This document shows, in pieces, positions 40,891-49,972 of a DNA stretch of 64,000 nucleotides (its first letter is position 1; each line of letters opens with the position of its first letter). Origin of the DNA: Polaromonas sp. (GTDB lineage: Bacteria > Pseudomonadota > Gammaproteobacteria > Burkholderiales > Burkholderiaceae_C); the NCBI GenBank assembly GCA_013297865.1, contig JAAFIP010000004.1:1-64000 (forward strand), written 5' to 3'. Both the position numbers and the translations under genes were made by a program. Below the pieces are notes generated by a model. It had not been told where the DNA came from and searched no databases. It saw only the letters and a list, made by a program, of their open reading frames with translations.

Positions 40891-41727
40891 CTAGTAACTC
40901 AACTGCGCCACGCTGCGCAGGTTCTCAGCGGTAGTGGTGGGGAAGCCGAAAAACTCCAGGTAAGCGGGAATCTGCTCAAACAGCATGTCGCTGCCCACCT
41001 GCGTGGGGCAGCCGCGCGCCTGCGCTGCGGCCAGGAAGGCGGTGGTCTCACTGGCCATGACCACCTCACCCACAAAGCTGCTGGGCTGCAGACGTGACAC
41101 GTCCACGGGCAGCGGGTCGCCTGCGTTCATGCCCATCGGGGTGGCGTTGACGACCAGGTCGTAGCCTGCGGGGTCGTTGGAGCCGGTGTGCACTGTCAAA
41201 GCGGGGTAGTGCTTTTGCAAGCGTGCGCCCAGCTGTCCGGCGCTGGCGGCGTTGACATCAAACAGCTGGATCTCGCCGATGCCTGCTGCGGCCAGCGAGG
41301 CGGCAATGGCACAACCTACGCCGCCGCAGCCCACCACCAGCACGCGTGCGCCTTGCAGCTGCAGGCCCTTGCGCTGCACACCGCGCACAAAGCCTGCGCC
41401 GTCAAACATGTCGCCCACCAGCTTGCCGTCCGCTGTGCGTTTGACGGCATTGCACGCGCCTGCCACCAGCACCGTGGGCGAGACCTCGTCCAGCAGGGCC
41501 ACGGTGCTGACCTTGTGCGGCATGGTGATCAGCGCGCCGCGCATATTGGTCAGCGCAAACACGCTGCGCAAAAACGCGGGGAAGTCCTCCGACTTGCAGC
41601 CCATGGGCACCACCATGGCGTTCACCCCTGCCTGCGCGAAGTAGGGGTTGTAGATCATCGGGGCCTTGAAGCTGTGCGTGGGGTAGCCTATGTGGGCGAT
41701 GAGTTCGGTGTGACCGTTGATGCGCAT
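40891..41727 (-). CDS. AroE-like shikimate/quinate dehydrogenase
   Basis: 278 residues of the shikimate dehydrogenase family. Catalytic Lys K72 (ITMPHKVS), N93 (GACNAVKR), D109 (GDMFDGAGF) and an NAD(P) Rossmann loop GCGGVG (133-138) are visible. The usual SLSP substrate loop is replaced by PTHSFKAP, so the substrate may differ (quinate or a relative). It reduces or oxidises the C3 position linking shikimate and 3-dehydroshikimate. Adjacent to a type II dehydroquinase and, further up, to a dehydroshikimate dehydratase; the group fits quinate/shikimate catabolism rather than biosynthesis. Confidence 0.85.
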   Translation of the reverse strand: MRINGHTELIAHIGYPTHSFKAPMIYNPYFAQAGVNAMVVPMGCKSEDFPAFLRSVFALTNMRGALITMPHKVSTVALLDEVSPTVLVAGACNAVKRTADGKLVGDMFDGAGFVRGVQRKGLQLQGARVLVVGCGGVGCAIAASLAAAGIGEIQLFDVNAASAGQLGARLQKHYPALTVHTGSNDPAGYDLVVNATPMGMNAGDPLPVDVSRLQPSSFVGEVVMASETTAFLAAAQARGCPTQVGSDMLFEQIPAYLEFFGFPTTTAENLRSVAQLSY

Positions 41728-41820
41728 GGTGGCTGGGTATCGGAGGACGAAGAAAGTGAACGAAAAAAGCGCAAATAGGGCGCGAAGAACGCCAAAAATG
41801 CAGAGAGAGTTTTGTAGTGA

Positions 41821-42267
41821 CTACTTGCTTGCTGACTGCACCGCATTGACTGCAGCGCGCAGGGCCAGCAGATAGCTGTCCGCGCCAAAGCCGCAAATTT
41901 GGCCTTTGACGATCTCGGCAAACACCGACTTGTGGCGGAACTCTTCGCGCGCGTGGATGTTGCTCATGTGCAGCTCCACGATCGGGCAGGTCAGCACGGC
42001 CAGCGCGTCGCGGATGCCGTAGCTGTAGTGCGTCCAGGCTCCCGCGTTGATCAGCACGGCGTCGGCTTTGTCAAAGAAAGCCTGGTGAATACGGTCGCAC
42101 ATGGCGCCTTCGTCATTGGTCTGGAAGTGGGCAATGTTGGCACCCAGCTCTTTGCCCAGCTTGACCAGGCTGGCGTTGATCTCATCCAGAGTGATGGTGC
42201 CGTACTGTTTGGGGTCGCGCTTGCCAAACATATTGTGGTTGATACCGTGGAGCATGACGATGTTCAT
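41821..42267 (-). CDS. aroQ: Type II 3-dehydroquinate dehydratase
   Basis: 148 residues, normal for the dodecameric type II enzyme. The motif GINHNMFGKRDPKQYG with catalytic Y22 matches the family's NLNLLG-R-P--YG; INAGAWTHYSYGIRDAL and ELHMSNIHAREEFRHKS are the conserved phosphate/His segments with small changes. It converts 3-dehydroquinate to 3-dehydroshikimate. The location beside AroE-like and oxidoreductase genes, below a TRAP transporter, points to a catabolic isozyme (QuiB/QutE type). Confidence 0.9.
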   Translation of the reverse strand: MNIVMLHGINHNMFGKRDPKQYGTITLDEINASLVKLGKELGANIAHFQTNDEGAMCDRIHQAFFDKADAVLINAGAWTHYSYGIRDALAVLTCPIVELHMSNIHAREEFRHKSVFAEIVKGQICGFGADSYLLALRAAVNAVQSASK

Positions 42268-42297
42268 GGTGCTGTCCTTCAGGAAATAAATGGGGTT

Positions 42298-43392
42298 TTA
42301 TACGTTGGCCATGGGCTCAGGCTGAACGCTTTGATGGGACTGGGAAGAGCTTAAATATACAGTCTGCCCGGACTTTGCTGCCTGCACAATGGCCTCGGTG
42401 ACCCGCAGGTTGTTCAGGCCGTCGCGCGCTGTCACCAAAGGAGCTGCTTCGCCGCGCACTACAGCGCCAAAGTGCTCCATCTGCCGCTGGATCGGGTCTT
42501 CGCGCGTGAGCGCCACAACGCTGGTGTCAAACGGTTTCCACCACGAGCGGTCTTCATCGCGTGCATAGCTTTTGATGCGCATGGTGGGCACCGACAGGCT
42601 GCCGTGGGTGCCGCTGATGACGTAACAGTCTTCGTCGTCGTAGCTGGGGTAGGCCTTGTTTTCCTGGCTGGTTTGCTCCCAGCTCTTGGCACTGGCCGCG
42701 GTGTCGCTGAGCATAAAGGTGCCCAGCACACCGCTCTCAAACCGCAGGCTGATGGATGCCGTGTCTTCCACCGCAAAGCCGCGTGTGGCGTGCGATGTGA
42801 ACGCCTGCACCGCCGCAATGTCGCCACACAGTATGCGCAGGTTATGCACCTCGTGGATCATGTTCAAAAGAATAGGCCCTGCACCGGGCTGTGTGCGCCA
42901 GGGGGCATCGGCAAAATAATGGTCGGGTTTTAAGAACAGGGCGCTGCCCATCACACTGACCAGGCGGCCCAGCTGGCCCGACTGCACCACCTCGCGGGCG
43001 CGCGCCATGATGGGGCTGTGGGCGCGGTGGTGGCCTATCAGCACCTTGGCGTTTTGAGCCTCTACTGCACGCACTAAGCTTTCAGCTTCTTTAACCGTAG
43101 GAGTAATGGGCTTTTCCAGCAGGATGGGAATGCCCGCCGCAATGCATTGCAGGGCATGGGGCAGATGCAACTGGTTGGGCGTAGCCAGCACGATGCCATC
43201 GGGCCGTGCCTTGGCGATCAACTCATCCAGCGTGCTATACAAAAGAACACCCGCGCGCGCTGCAATGTCACCAGCTGTCGGCGCAGGGTCTACCAGGGCC
43301 AGCAGCTCTACTGTGCCAGACAGCTGGGCTGCTGCCAGATGCGCTTGACCGATATAGCCAGCACCTGCAATAGCGATACGGGTGCGGGCCAT
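42298..43392 (-). CDS. Gfo/Idh/MocA-family NAD(P)-dependent oxidoreductase
   Basis: 364 residues. Rossmann loop GAGYIGQAH at the N-terminus, the conserved EKP motif (LLEKPITPT) and MIHEVHNLRILCGD helix with family His/Asp. Such enzymes oxidise polyols or inositol-like rings. It sits between the TRAP receptor gene and aroQ, so a ring polyol related to quinate or shikimate is a reasonable substrate guess, not shown. Confidence 0.85.
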   Translation of the reverse strand: MARTRIAIAGAGYIGQAHLAAAQLSGTVELLALVDPAPTAGDIAARAGVLLYSTLDELIAKARPDGIVLATPNQLHLPHALQCIAAGIPILLEKPITPTVKEAESLVRAVEAQNAKVLIGHHRAHSPIMARAREVVQSGQLGRLVSVMGSALFLKPDHYFADAPWRTQPGAGPILLNMIHEVHNLRILCGDIAAVQAFTSHATRGFAVEDTASISLRFESGVLGTFMLSDTAASAKSWEQTSQENKAYPSYDDEDCYVISGTHGSLSVPTMRIKSYARDEDRSWWKPFDTSVVALTREDPIQRQMEHFGAVVRGEAAPLVTARDGLNNLRVTEAIVQAAKSGQTVYLSSSQSHQSVQPEPMANV

Positions 43393-43397
43393 GCGGT

Positions 43398-44405
43398 TTA
43401 CTTGCGCAGTTTGGCCAGCTCGGCCATCACTTCATTGACGGTGGCTTCGCCCACGTTGGCGCTGAACTGGGCAATCACCGGCTTCATCTTCTCGCGCAGC
43501 TTGGCTACTTCAGCTGGTGAGAAGACGGTCACAGTCATGCCGTTTTTCTTCAGCAGCTCCAGGTTGGCCGCAGCAGCGGCGCGGTTGGCTTCGCGCTGGC
43601 CTTTGGCGGCTTCGTCAGCAGAGTCGTCCAGAATTTTCTTCTCAGCAGCGCTCAGCGTGTCCCACACTTTTTTGCTGAAAATGACCGACTGGGGGTTGTA
43701 CTGGTGGTTGGTCAGCGCGATGTGCTTTTGCACTTCCCAGAACTTGTTGGCTGCAATCACGCCCAGGGGGTTTTCCTGGCCGTCAATGGCTTTTTGCTCC
43801 AGGCCGCCATACACCTCGGGGAAGGGCATGGGCGTGGGGTTGGCACCCAGAGCTTTGACCCAGGCCACGTTGATCGGGTTGGGGATGACGCGCAGTTTCA
43901 GGCCTTCAATGTCTTCCACCTTGTTGAGCGGGCGCTTGCTGTTGGTCATGTGGCGGTAGCCCAGCTCCCAGTAGGACAGGCCGATGATGCCCTTGTCTTC
44001 CAGCAGCTTGTGCATCTTCACGCCCACGGGGCCGTCCACAATCGCGTCAGACTCTTTCTCGTTGGCAAACAGGAAGGGGAAGTCAAAAATCGCCAGCTCT
44101 TTGGCCTCAGAGGCCAAAATGCCGGAGTTCATGACCGACATGTCCACGGTGCCGCCCTTGATGGAGGACACCACAGCCTGGTCGCCGCCGAGCGAGCTGT
44201 TGAAAAACAGGTTGACCTTCATCTTGCCGCCGGATTTGGCGGCCACAGATTCGGCAAACTTCTTCATGCCCACCGCAGCAGGATGGGTCTCAGGGCCAGC
44301 TACGCCAAACTTGAAGCTGCGCTCTTTGATGTCTTGCGCCGACACCAGGCCACAGCTTGCAATGGCCACGGCAGCGGCGATGGATTTGAGGAATACACGT
44401 TTCAT
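43398..44405 (-). CDS. TRAP transporter substrate-binding protein (DctP type)
   Basis: 335 residues with a signal peptide (1-23, ending LVSA) and a DctP fold: the characteristic FDFPFLFANEKESDA, SYWELGYRHMTNSKRP and GLKLRVIPNPINVAWVKA with the carboxylate-binding Arg. ATG 44405 follows GGAGA. Periplasmic receptor for an organic acid, working with DctQM encoded just upstream. The neighbouring aro-type catabolic genes suggest a hydroaromatic acid. Confidence 0.92.
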   Translation of the reverse strand: MKRVFLKSIAAAVAIASCGLVSAQDIKERSFKFGVAGPETHPAAVGMKKFAESVAAKSGGKMKVNLFFNSSLGGDQAVVSSIKGGTVDMSVMNSGILASEAKELAIFDFPFLFANEKESDAIVDGPVGVKMHKLLEDKGIIGLSYWELGYRHMTNSKRPLNKVEDIEGLKLRVIPNPINVAWVKALGANPTPMPFPEVYGGLEQKAIDGQENPLGVIAANKFWEVQKHIALTNHQYNPQSVIFSKKVWDTLSAAEKKILDDSADEAAKGQREANRAAAAANLELLKKNGMTVTVFSPAEVAKLREKMKPVIAQFSANVGEATVNEVMAELAKLRK

Positions 44406-44459
44406 AAAGTCTCCAGATAGGACAAGGGATTCAACAAGTACGTCAACACACAAAACACA

Positions 44460-44484
44460 GCATGCAGCGTACCCCTCTGCATGC
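44460..44484. repeat. Hairpin between dctM and dctP
   Basis: GCATGCAG and CTGCATGC pair over 8 bases around a 9-base loop, with only a short T-run. Likely an intercistronic RNA hairpin that protects the receptor message, a common way of making more receptor than permease. Confidence 0.55.
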
Positions 44485-44542
44485 TTTGCCAACTGTCCAA
44501 CGCGCCCTGGGCGCGCTGGGGTTACGGGGAACTACCAAGCAA

Positions 44543-45820
44543 TCAATAAAACCAGCGCGCAGGCACCATCACCAGCTGCGGGAAGGCCACCATCAAAAAC
44601 ATGATGGCAAACTGCGCAATCATGAACGGAATGACGCCCTTGGTCACCTCGTCCATACCAATCTTGCCCACACCGGCCACGGCATTGAGCACCGTGCCCA
44701 CGGGCGGGGTGATCAAACCGATGGCGTTGTTGATGATGAACAGCACCCCAAAATACACCGGGTCAATACCCGCAGCCTTGACCACCGGCATCAGCACGGG
44801 GGTGAGCAGCAAGATGGTGGGCGTCATGTCCAGCGCGGTGCCCACCACCATGGTCAGCACCATGATGGCCAGCATTAAGAGGCGCGGGCTGTCCAGCAGC
44901 GGCTGCAGCAAGGTGACCACCTGGGCAGGCAGGTTGGCCACGGTAATCAGCCAGGCCGAGACCATGGCGGCAGCCACCAGAAACATCACGATGGAGCAGG
45001 TGGTGGCCGCTGAGATAAACAGCGGCACCAGTTGCTTGATGGTCAGCTCTTTATAGACAAAGAGTGAGATAAACAGTGCGTACACAGCGGCGACTACTGC
45101 CGCTTCAGTGGGTGTAAACACGCCAAACTTCAAGCCAAAAATAATGATGAAAGGCAGCACCAGCGCCCAGGTTGCGTCCTTGAGCGCTTGCATCACCTCA
45201 GCGGCAGTCTTGCGCGGTGGCGGGGCAATGGTCTCCTTGCGCACCAGCCACCACCAGGTCAGCCACAGCGACAGGGCCAGCATCAGCCCTGGAAAGATGC
45301 CTGCCATGAACAGCTTGGAGATCGACACGTTGGCAGTGACGCCAAAGATCACAAAGCCAATCGAAGGAGGAATGATCGGCGCGATGATGCCTGCAGAGGC
45401 AATCAGCCCCGCCGAGCGCGCCCGGTCGTGCCCGGCAGCCACCATCATCGGCAGCAGCAGGGCCGTGAGCGCAGCCGCATCGGCCACGGCCGAGCCTGAC
45501 AGCGATGCCATGATGACGGCTGCCACAATGGTCACATAGCCCAGGCCACCCTTGATGTGGCCCACCAGCGCCATGGCAAAGTTGACGATGCGCTTGGACA
45601 GGCCACCCGCGTTCATCACCTCACCCGCCAGCATAAAGAAGGGCACTGCCAGCAGTGGGAAGCTGTTGGCACCTTCGATCACGTTTTGCGCCAGAATCTG
45701 CGCGTCAAACATGTTAAGGTGCCACATCAACGCGGTGCCGCACAGCAGCAGGGAGAATGCAATCGGAATGCCCAGAGCCATCGCAGCCAGCAGGGAGCCC
45801 AGAAAAATCGTGATTGTCAT
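44543..45820 (-). CDS. dctM: TRAP transporter large permease (DctM)
   Basis: 425 residues, about 12 membrane helices, of the DctM family. Conserved segments include FPLLAVPFFMLAGEVMN near residue 55 and the helix-break IIPPSIGFVIFG. It carries out Na+-coupled uptake of the acid delivered by the DctP protein. It begins 23 bases after dctQ. Confidence 0.93.
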   Translation of the reverse strand: MTITIFLGSLLAAMALGIPIAFSLLLCGTALMWHLNMFDAQILAQNVIEGANSFPLLAVPFFMLAGEVMNAGGLSKRIVNFAMALVGHIKGGLGYVTIVAAVIMASLSGSAVADAAALTALLLPMMVAAGHDRARSAGLIASAGIIAPIIPPSIGFVIFGVTANVSISKLFMAGIFPGLMLALSLWLTWWWLVRKETIAPPPRKTAAEVMQALKDATWALVLPFIIIFGLKFGVFTPTEAAVVAAVYALFISLFVYKELTIKQLVPLFISAATTCSIVMFLVAAAMVSAWLITVANLPAQVVTLLQPLLDSPRLLMLAIMVLTMVVGTALDMTPTILLLTPVLMPVVKAAGIDPVYFGVLFIINNAIGLITPPVGTVLNAVAGVGKIGMDEVTKGVIPFMIAQFAIMFLMVAFPQLVMVPARWFY

Positions 45821-45843
45821 GGTGATATTTTTGTGAGTGGGGC

Positions 45844-46383
45844 TTAGTGGGCAGCTTTGTCGCCGCCGTGTGGCACGTCTTCAGACTCTTGCATCAGCAC
45901 CAATTGGTCATCGCGCTTTTGCCCTGTGAGCAAGCGCCATAGATCGCTGAGCAACACCAAGCCGCCAAGCACGGCAAACACCATGCCCGAGGCGTAAAAG
46001 TAGCCCATCGACACTTCCATCACCGCGCTGGTCGAGTTCCAGTTCACTACGGTTTGGTCGTACGATCCTTTGAACACCAGTGCAATGCAGTACAGCATAA
46101 GCACCAAGGCCAGCCCCATGCAGATGCGCTTGCCCACAGGCCCCAGCTTGCCCACCAGCATGTCGGTTCCCAGATGGCCATTGCTGCGCAGGGCAACCAC
46201 GGCGCCCATGAAGGTCATCCAGACAAACAGCCAGCGCGACAGCTCTTCGGACAGGGTAAAGCCCGAGTTGAAGGCGTAGCGCATGAACACATTGCCAAAC
46301 ACCAGCACCACCATCACGGCCAGCATGGCAGCAATCAGGTAGCCGAGGAAGGTGCAGTAGCTGTCAATCAGTTTTTCAAGCAT
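45844..46383 (-). CDS. dctQ: TRAP transporter small permease (DctQ)
   Basis: 179 residues with four membrane helices and the family stretch LSEELSRWLFVWMTFMGAVVALR. First gene of the dctQMP unit; the 146-base region upstream holds the presumptive promoter and lies next to a convergent-facing TetR gene. Confidence 0.9.
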   Translation of the reverse strand: MLEKLIDSYCTFLGYLIAAMLAVMVVLVFGNVFMRYAFNSGFTLSEELSRWLFVWMTFMGAVVALRSNGHLGTDMLVGKLGPVGKRICMGLALVLMLYCIALVFKGSYDQTVVNWNSTSAVMEVSMGYFYASGMVFAVLGGLVLLSDLWRLLTGQKRDDQLVLMQESEDVPHGGDKAAH

Positions 46384-46529
46384 GGTGGATGGTGCAGGCG
46401 CAGGGCAAGATATAAATGTACTAAATGGTTAATTAAGACAGCTACGTAAAAACCCTGATTGCGGGATGTTTGATGCACTAGGCGTTAGAGCGGTTGGGTA
46501 TAGCTGCAACATCGGTTGGGCAGGCCCGC

Positions 46530-47234
46530 TTATTTGCGCACAAAGCGCAGCACCATCTCCACCACGTTGTCGCGCCGGGTGGCCACTGCTGCCGTGGTTT
46601 GCGTGTCGCGCTTGAAGATCAGGCCGAAGGTGTGCTGGTTGGACACGTTGAAAAAGGTGAGCGCCGAGATGGAGGCATGGATGTCCACCGGGTCCAGTCC
46701 AGGGCGAAACACGCCGCTGGCTACCCCACGTTCATAGAGCTTTTGAATCGCCGAAATCGCCGGCACGTTGAGCTGTTGGATTTGCTTGCTCTGCGCCAGA
46801 TACTGGCCGCGCTGCATGTTCTCGGACATGACCAGGCGCACAAAGTCGGGGTTGCCATGGTGGTGGTCAAAGGTAAAAGCCGCCAGGCGGCGCAGCGCGT
46901 CTTCAGGCTCCAGGTCTTCCAGGTGCAGCTCGCTCTCGATACTGCGCATACGCCGGTACGATTCCTCCAGCACAGCCAGGTACAGGCCTTCTTTGCTGCC
47001 AAAGTAGTAGTAGATCATGCGTTTGCTGGTCTTTGTCGCAGCAGCAATCTCGTCAATGCGTGCGCCGCTCAGGCCCTTTTCAGCAAACTCTGCAGAGGCT
47101 ACATCCAGAATACCCGTCATGGTGCGCACGGGGTCGTTGGTGCGCGAGGGCTCTTTGGCCTGAGGCCTTGCTTTTTTGCGCACGGGCTCTGAGGCTAAGG
47201 CCTTAGGCTTTGCAGAATGTACCAACTTGTTCAT
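46530..47234 (-). CDS. TetR-family transcriptional regulator
   Basis: 234 residues with a helix-turn-helix (about 55-90: RIDEIAAATKTSKRMIYYYFGSKEGLY in pieces) and a large C-terminal ligand domain. The N-terminal ~35 residues are Lys/Arg/Ala-rich (KPKALASEPVRKKARPQAKEP) and may extend DNA contact. It sits directly upstream of the TRAP operon on the same strand, which it may control; its ligand is unknown. Confidence 0.88.
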   Translation of the reverse strand: MNKLVHSAKPKALASEPVRKKARPQAKEPSRTNDPVRTMTGILDVASAEFAEKGLSGARIDEIAAATKTSKRMIYYYFGSKEGLYLAVLEESYRRMRSIESELHLEDLEPEDALRRLAAFTFDHHHGNPDFVRLVMSENMQRGQYLAQSKQIQQLNVPAISAIQKLYERGVASGVFRPGLDPVDIHASISALTFFNVSNQHTFGLIFKRDTQTTAAVATRRDNVVEMVLRFVRK

Positions 47235-47348
47235 TATGGGAGTATAGAACTTTTTGGTGCTTGATGTGTGCTCCTATGTTAGACAGGTACGCTTGCCTCT
47301 AGTGTGAACAGCGCTGAGGGTTTGGTATGCCCCGACACTGGGTGTAAA

Positions 47349-47654
47349 CAGCTCCGCGGCTGTCCCCCGGCCTTCGGCCTCCTCCTTTATGCCGCTGCGC
47401 TGTTCACACCCAGCGCCGGGGCAGCGAAGCGGGTGGGCGTGCCACGGTGGATCGCCTAATACTTCACGGCAGCAGGCTCAAGCTTGATCGGCGACAGTAG
47501 AGCACTTGCCAAGTTTGCAGGAGCTACAGAAGTCAATGGTCGGCGGTGGAGCACCCGCCACGACCGCGAGAGCTGGTCGATGGTGTGCTCAGCGCAGCGG
47601 CATCAAGGAGGAGGTGGCGGCCCTAGGCCGCCCCGGGGGACAGCCGCGGAGCTG
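47349..47654. repeat. 306-bp palindromic element
   Basis: The arms 47349-47402 and 47590-47654 pair over two long blocks: CAGCTCCGCGGCTGTCCCCC-type (22 of 22) and CCTCCTCCTTTATGCCGCTG-type (24 of 25), with a short unpaired GC insert in the right arm. A second inverted pair (GTGTGAACAGCG and CGCTGTTCACAC) lies near 47302 and 47397. It occupies the 506-base gap between the TetR and CoA-transferase genes; small open frames inside look spurious. Confidence 0.9.
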
Positions 47655-47740
47655 AGTACGCCATCGGCCGGCTCCCGTACAAAACTAAGAACGTGCCATT
47701 GACCGAGACAATGCAAAACAAAGAGCACACCGTCAGCATG

Positions 47741-48955
47741 CTAAACACCAAGCGAATACAGCACCCCATCGCGTTGCAGCTGCTCCACCTGCGGTGCGCT
47801 GTAACCCAAACTCTGCGCAATCTGTGCATTGTGCTGCCCCAAGAGCGGTGCCGGCTCACTGGGGGAGGTGTCGCAGTCAGAGAAACGGAAAGGCAGGTTG
47901 GGCAGCTTGATCTTGCCGGCGGTGGGGTGGTCTTGCTCCACCACCATGCCGCGTGCCAAGGTTTGCGGGTCGCTCAGCACTTGGTCGATGGTTTGCACCG
48001 GCGCAGCGGGCACGCCTGCTGCGTCTAGCTGTGTGCAGCATGCTTGCACACTGGCCTGCGCCATCGTCCAGGCGCGCACCTTGGCCAGTATCGCGTCGCG
48101 CTGCGCGTTGCGCCCGGCTGAGCTGTGCAGCGCTGTGTCCTGCGCGTAGGCATCGCCGCCAATCAACTTGGCCAACGCTATCCAGGTATCCGTCATCTGC
48201 GCGGCAATCACCAAGTAGCCGTCTTTCGCTGCAAACACCCCATACACCGTGCTCTGCGGCAGATCATGCCCGGTTTGTATCGGCAGTTCGCCGCTGAGCA
48301 AATAGCTCTGCGCGGCAAAGTCGTGCATCGACACCATGCAGTCGTACAGCGCAATGTCGATGTGCTGGCCGCGCCCGCTTTTCACGCGGCCCAAAAGCGC
48401 TGCGCAGATGGCAGACACTCCGTGCATGCCCGCATACATGTCGGCAATCGGCATGCGAAACAATGGCGGTGGTTCGCCAGGTACGCCAATCAACGACATT
48501 GCACCGCTCTTGGCCTCGGCGATCAGACCAAAGCCTGCGCGGTGTGCGTCTGGCCCGGTATGGCCGTAGGCCGAGACGGAGCAGTAGACCAGCTTTTCGT
48601 TGCGCTTGGACAGCTCGTCATAGCCCAGGCCCAGTTTGGTCAGCGCGCCGGGGCGGTAGTTTTCTACAAACACATCGGCGCTGTCAGTGAGCTTGTGTAT
48701 CAGCTCCAGGCCACGCGGGTCGCGCAGGTTGATGCACAGGCCTTTCTTGCCCATGTTCTGCTGCATGAAATAGCCGCTTTGGCCATTGACCTGCGTCGGG
48801 CTGGCGCGGCCCGCGTCGCCCTCTTGCGGGCGCTCCACTTTGATGACTTCGGCACCCATGGCGCTAAGGCAGCGCGAAATATGTGGGCCTGCGAGGAAGT
48901 GGCTGTAGTCGATGACGCGAATGCCTGCAAGCGGCAGGGGTTGGCTGTTTTTCAT
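47741..48955 (-). CDS. CaiB/BaiF family III CoA-transferase
   Basis: 404 residues of class III CoA-transferase. Conserved FLAGPHISRCLSAMGAEVIKVE start, NYRPGALTKLGLGYDEL, and ADMYAGMHG containing the catalytic Asp that forms the acyl-enzyme anhydride. It moves CoA from one acyl-CoA to a carboxylic acid. Transcribed ahead of a TetR gene and after the MaoC/VOC/KPR/ACAD group; the substrate is unknown. Confidence 0.9.
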   Translation of the reverse strand: MKNSQPLPLAGIRVIDYSHFLAGPHISRCLSAMGAEVIKVERPQEGDAGRASPTQVNGQSGYFMQQNMGKKGLCINLRDPRGLELIHKLTDSADVFVENYRPGALTKLGLGYDELSKRNEKLVYCSVSAYGHTGPDAHRAGFGLIAEAKSGAMSLIGVPGEPPPLFRMPIADMYAGMHGVSAICAALLGRVKSGRGQHIDIALYDCMVSMHDFAAQSYLLSGELPIQTGHDLPQSTVYGVFAAKDGYLVIAAQMTDTWIALAKLIGGDAYAQDTALHSSAGRNAQRDAILAKVRAWTMAQASVQACCTQLDAAGVPAAPVQTIDQVLSDPQTLARGMVVEQDHPTAGKIKLPNLPFRFSDCDTSPSEPAPLLGQHNAQIAQSLGYSAPQVEQLQRDGVLYSLGV

Positions 48956-48983
48956 GGTATTTTTGATGCTAAATCCGGCTCCA

Positions 48984-49024
48984 GCCCAATAAAATATCGC
49001 GGGAGCAGCTATTAAAAGTGTAGT
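48984..49024 (+). repeat. Interspersed repeat copy 12
   Basis: GCCCAATAAAATATCGCGGG then AGCAGCTATTAAAAGTGTAG, between the MaoC stop and the CoA-transferase start. Confidence 0.95.
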
Positions 49025-49081
49025 AAATGGAATGCAATGGCGTGGGCAAATAGTGCGCTTGCTGCGTTACACGCCACGATG

Positions 49082-49561
49082 TCAAGCCGCCGCAGCGCGC
49101 AGCGGGATCATCAGCCGATGTTCGCCCTTTTGCACCACCTGGCCAAGCTGGTTGATCAGCTCGCTGGGCAGGATGACGATGCCCCAGCCAGGGCGGCTTT
49201 TGGACTGGCGCAGGCCGGTGACTGTGAAGCGCACATGCATCACGTCGTTGATCTTGATGGGCCGCACGAAATCCCAGCTCCAGCCCAGCGACATGCCGGG
49301 CACGAACCGGTAGTCGCTTTGCGTTTTCAGGCCATCGGCTATCGACAGACCGAACAGCCCGTGCGCCACCCGTGTGCCAAAGGGCGTGGTTTTGGCGTAG
49401 GCCTCGTCCATGTGCACGGGCGTGAAGTCGCCTGTCAGCTCGGCATAGGCGTTGATGCGCGCCTCGGTGACGGTGTAGCTCGGGCTGATGCAGCTGTCGC
49501 CCTCTTGGGCATCGTCCCAGTATTTCTCGGCGGTGGTAGGTTGGTGGTGCGCCATGGTCAT
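49082..49561 (-). CDS. MaoC-like acyl-CoA hydratase
   Basis: 159 residues, single hot-dog domain with hydratase-2 motif: GDFTPVHMDEAYAKTTPFG (Asp and His catalytic pair) and RVAHGLFGLS. Likely adds water to a 2-enoyl-CoA to give an (R)-3-hydroxyacyl-CoA. The start overlaps the VOC gene stop by 4 bases, so the two are translationally coupled. Probably part of a CoA-thioester degradation route with the acyl-CoA dehydrogenase and CoA-transferase. Confidence 0.85.
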   Translation of the reverse strand: MTMAHHQPTTAEKYWDDAQEGDSCISPSYTVTEARINAYAELTGDFTPVHMDEAYAKTTPFGTRVAHGLFGLSIADGLKTQSDYRFVPGMSLGWSWDFVRPIKINDVMHVRFTVTGLRQSKSRPGWGIVILPSELINQLGQVVQKGEHRLMIPLRAAAA

Positions 49562-49959
49562 AGGGCTCTTGGGTTCACTGCCAATGCCTGGCGAACGGCA
49601 CCAGGGCTGGCCTGCATCAGTTCAATGGCCAGACCATCGGGCAGCTGCAGCCAGTTGCGGCCCTGCGGCAGAGCCTTGACGCCAAAGGCCTGTGCAGCAG
49701 TCAGGGCTGCCTCCAGATCGTCCACCATGATGCCCAGATGCGCCAGCCAGCCTGCGTCGTTGCTGGGCGGTGCCGCAAAGTCCGGCGTGGCCATGAACTG
49801 CATGCCGCCCAGCGTCCAGTATTGGCGCGGGTTGTCTGGCGTGCCATCCACCTCGCGCAGGGTGTGGCCCAGCACCTCGGAGAAAAATCGTATGTGCCAG
49901 TGGATGTCGCGCACGCGAATTGCTACGTGTTCGACATACGACGAGGTGGAGGATGGCAT
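49558..49959 (-). CDS. VOC-superfamily (glyoxalase-fold) protein
   Basis: 133 residues, two beta-alpha-beta3 units. Candidate metal ligands are H11 (EHVAIRV), His in LAHLGIMV and Glu in AIELMQ. The family includes glyoxalases, epimerases such as methylmalonyl-CoA epimerase and ring-cleavage enzymes; this one is too short for a dioxygenase pair, and a CoA-epimerase role would suit its MaoC neighbour. Confidence 0.8.
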   Translation of the reverse strand: MPSSTSSYVEHVAIRVRDIHWHIRFFSEVLGHTLREVDGTPDNPRQYWTLGGMQFMATPDFAAPPSNDAGWLAHLGIMVDDLEAALTAAQAFGVKALPQGRNWLQLPDGLAIELMQASPGAVRQALAVNPRAL

Positions 49960-49972
49960 GGTGCGGAGTCTT

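Noticed and set aside
47281-47720. Small open frames in the TetR to CoA-transferase gap
   Set aside because: They overlap the long palindrome arms, change frame across it and show no ribosome sites.
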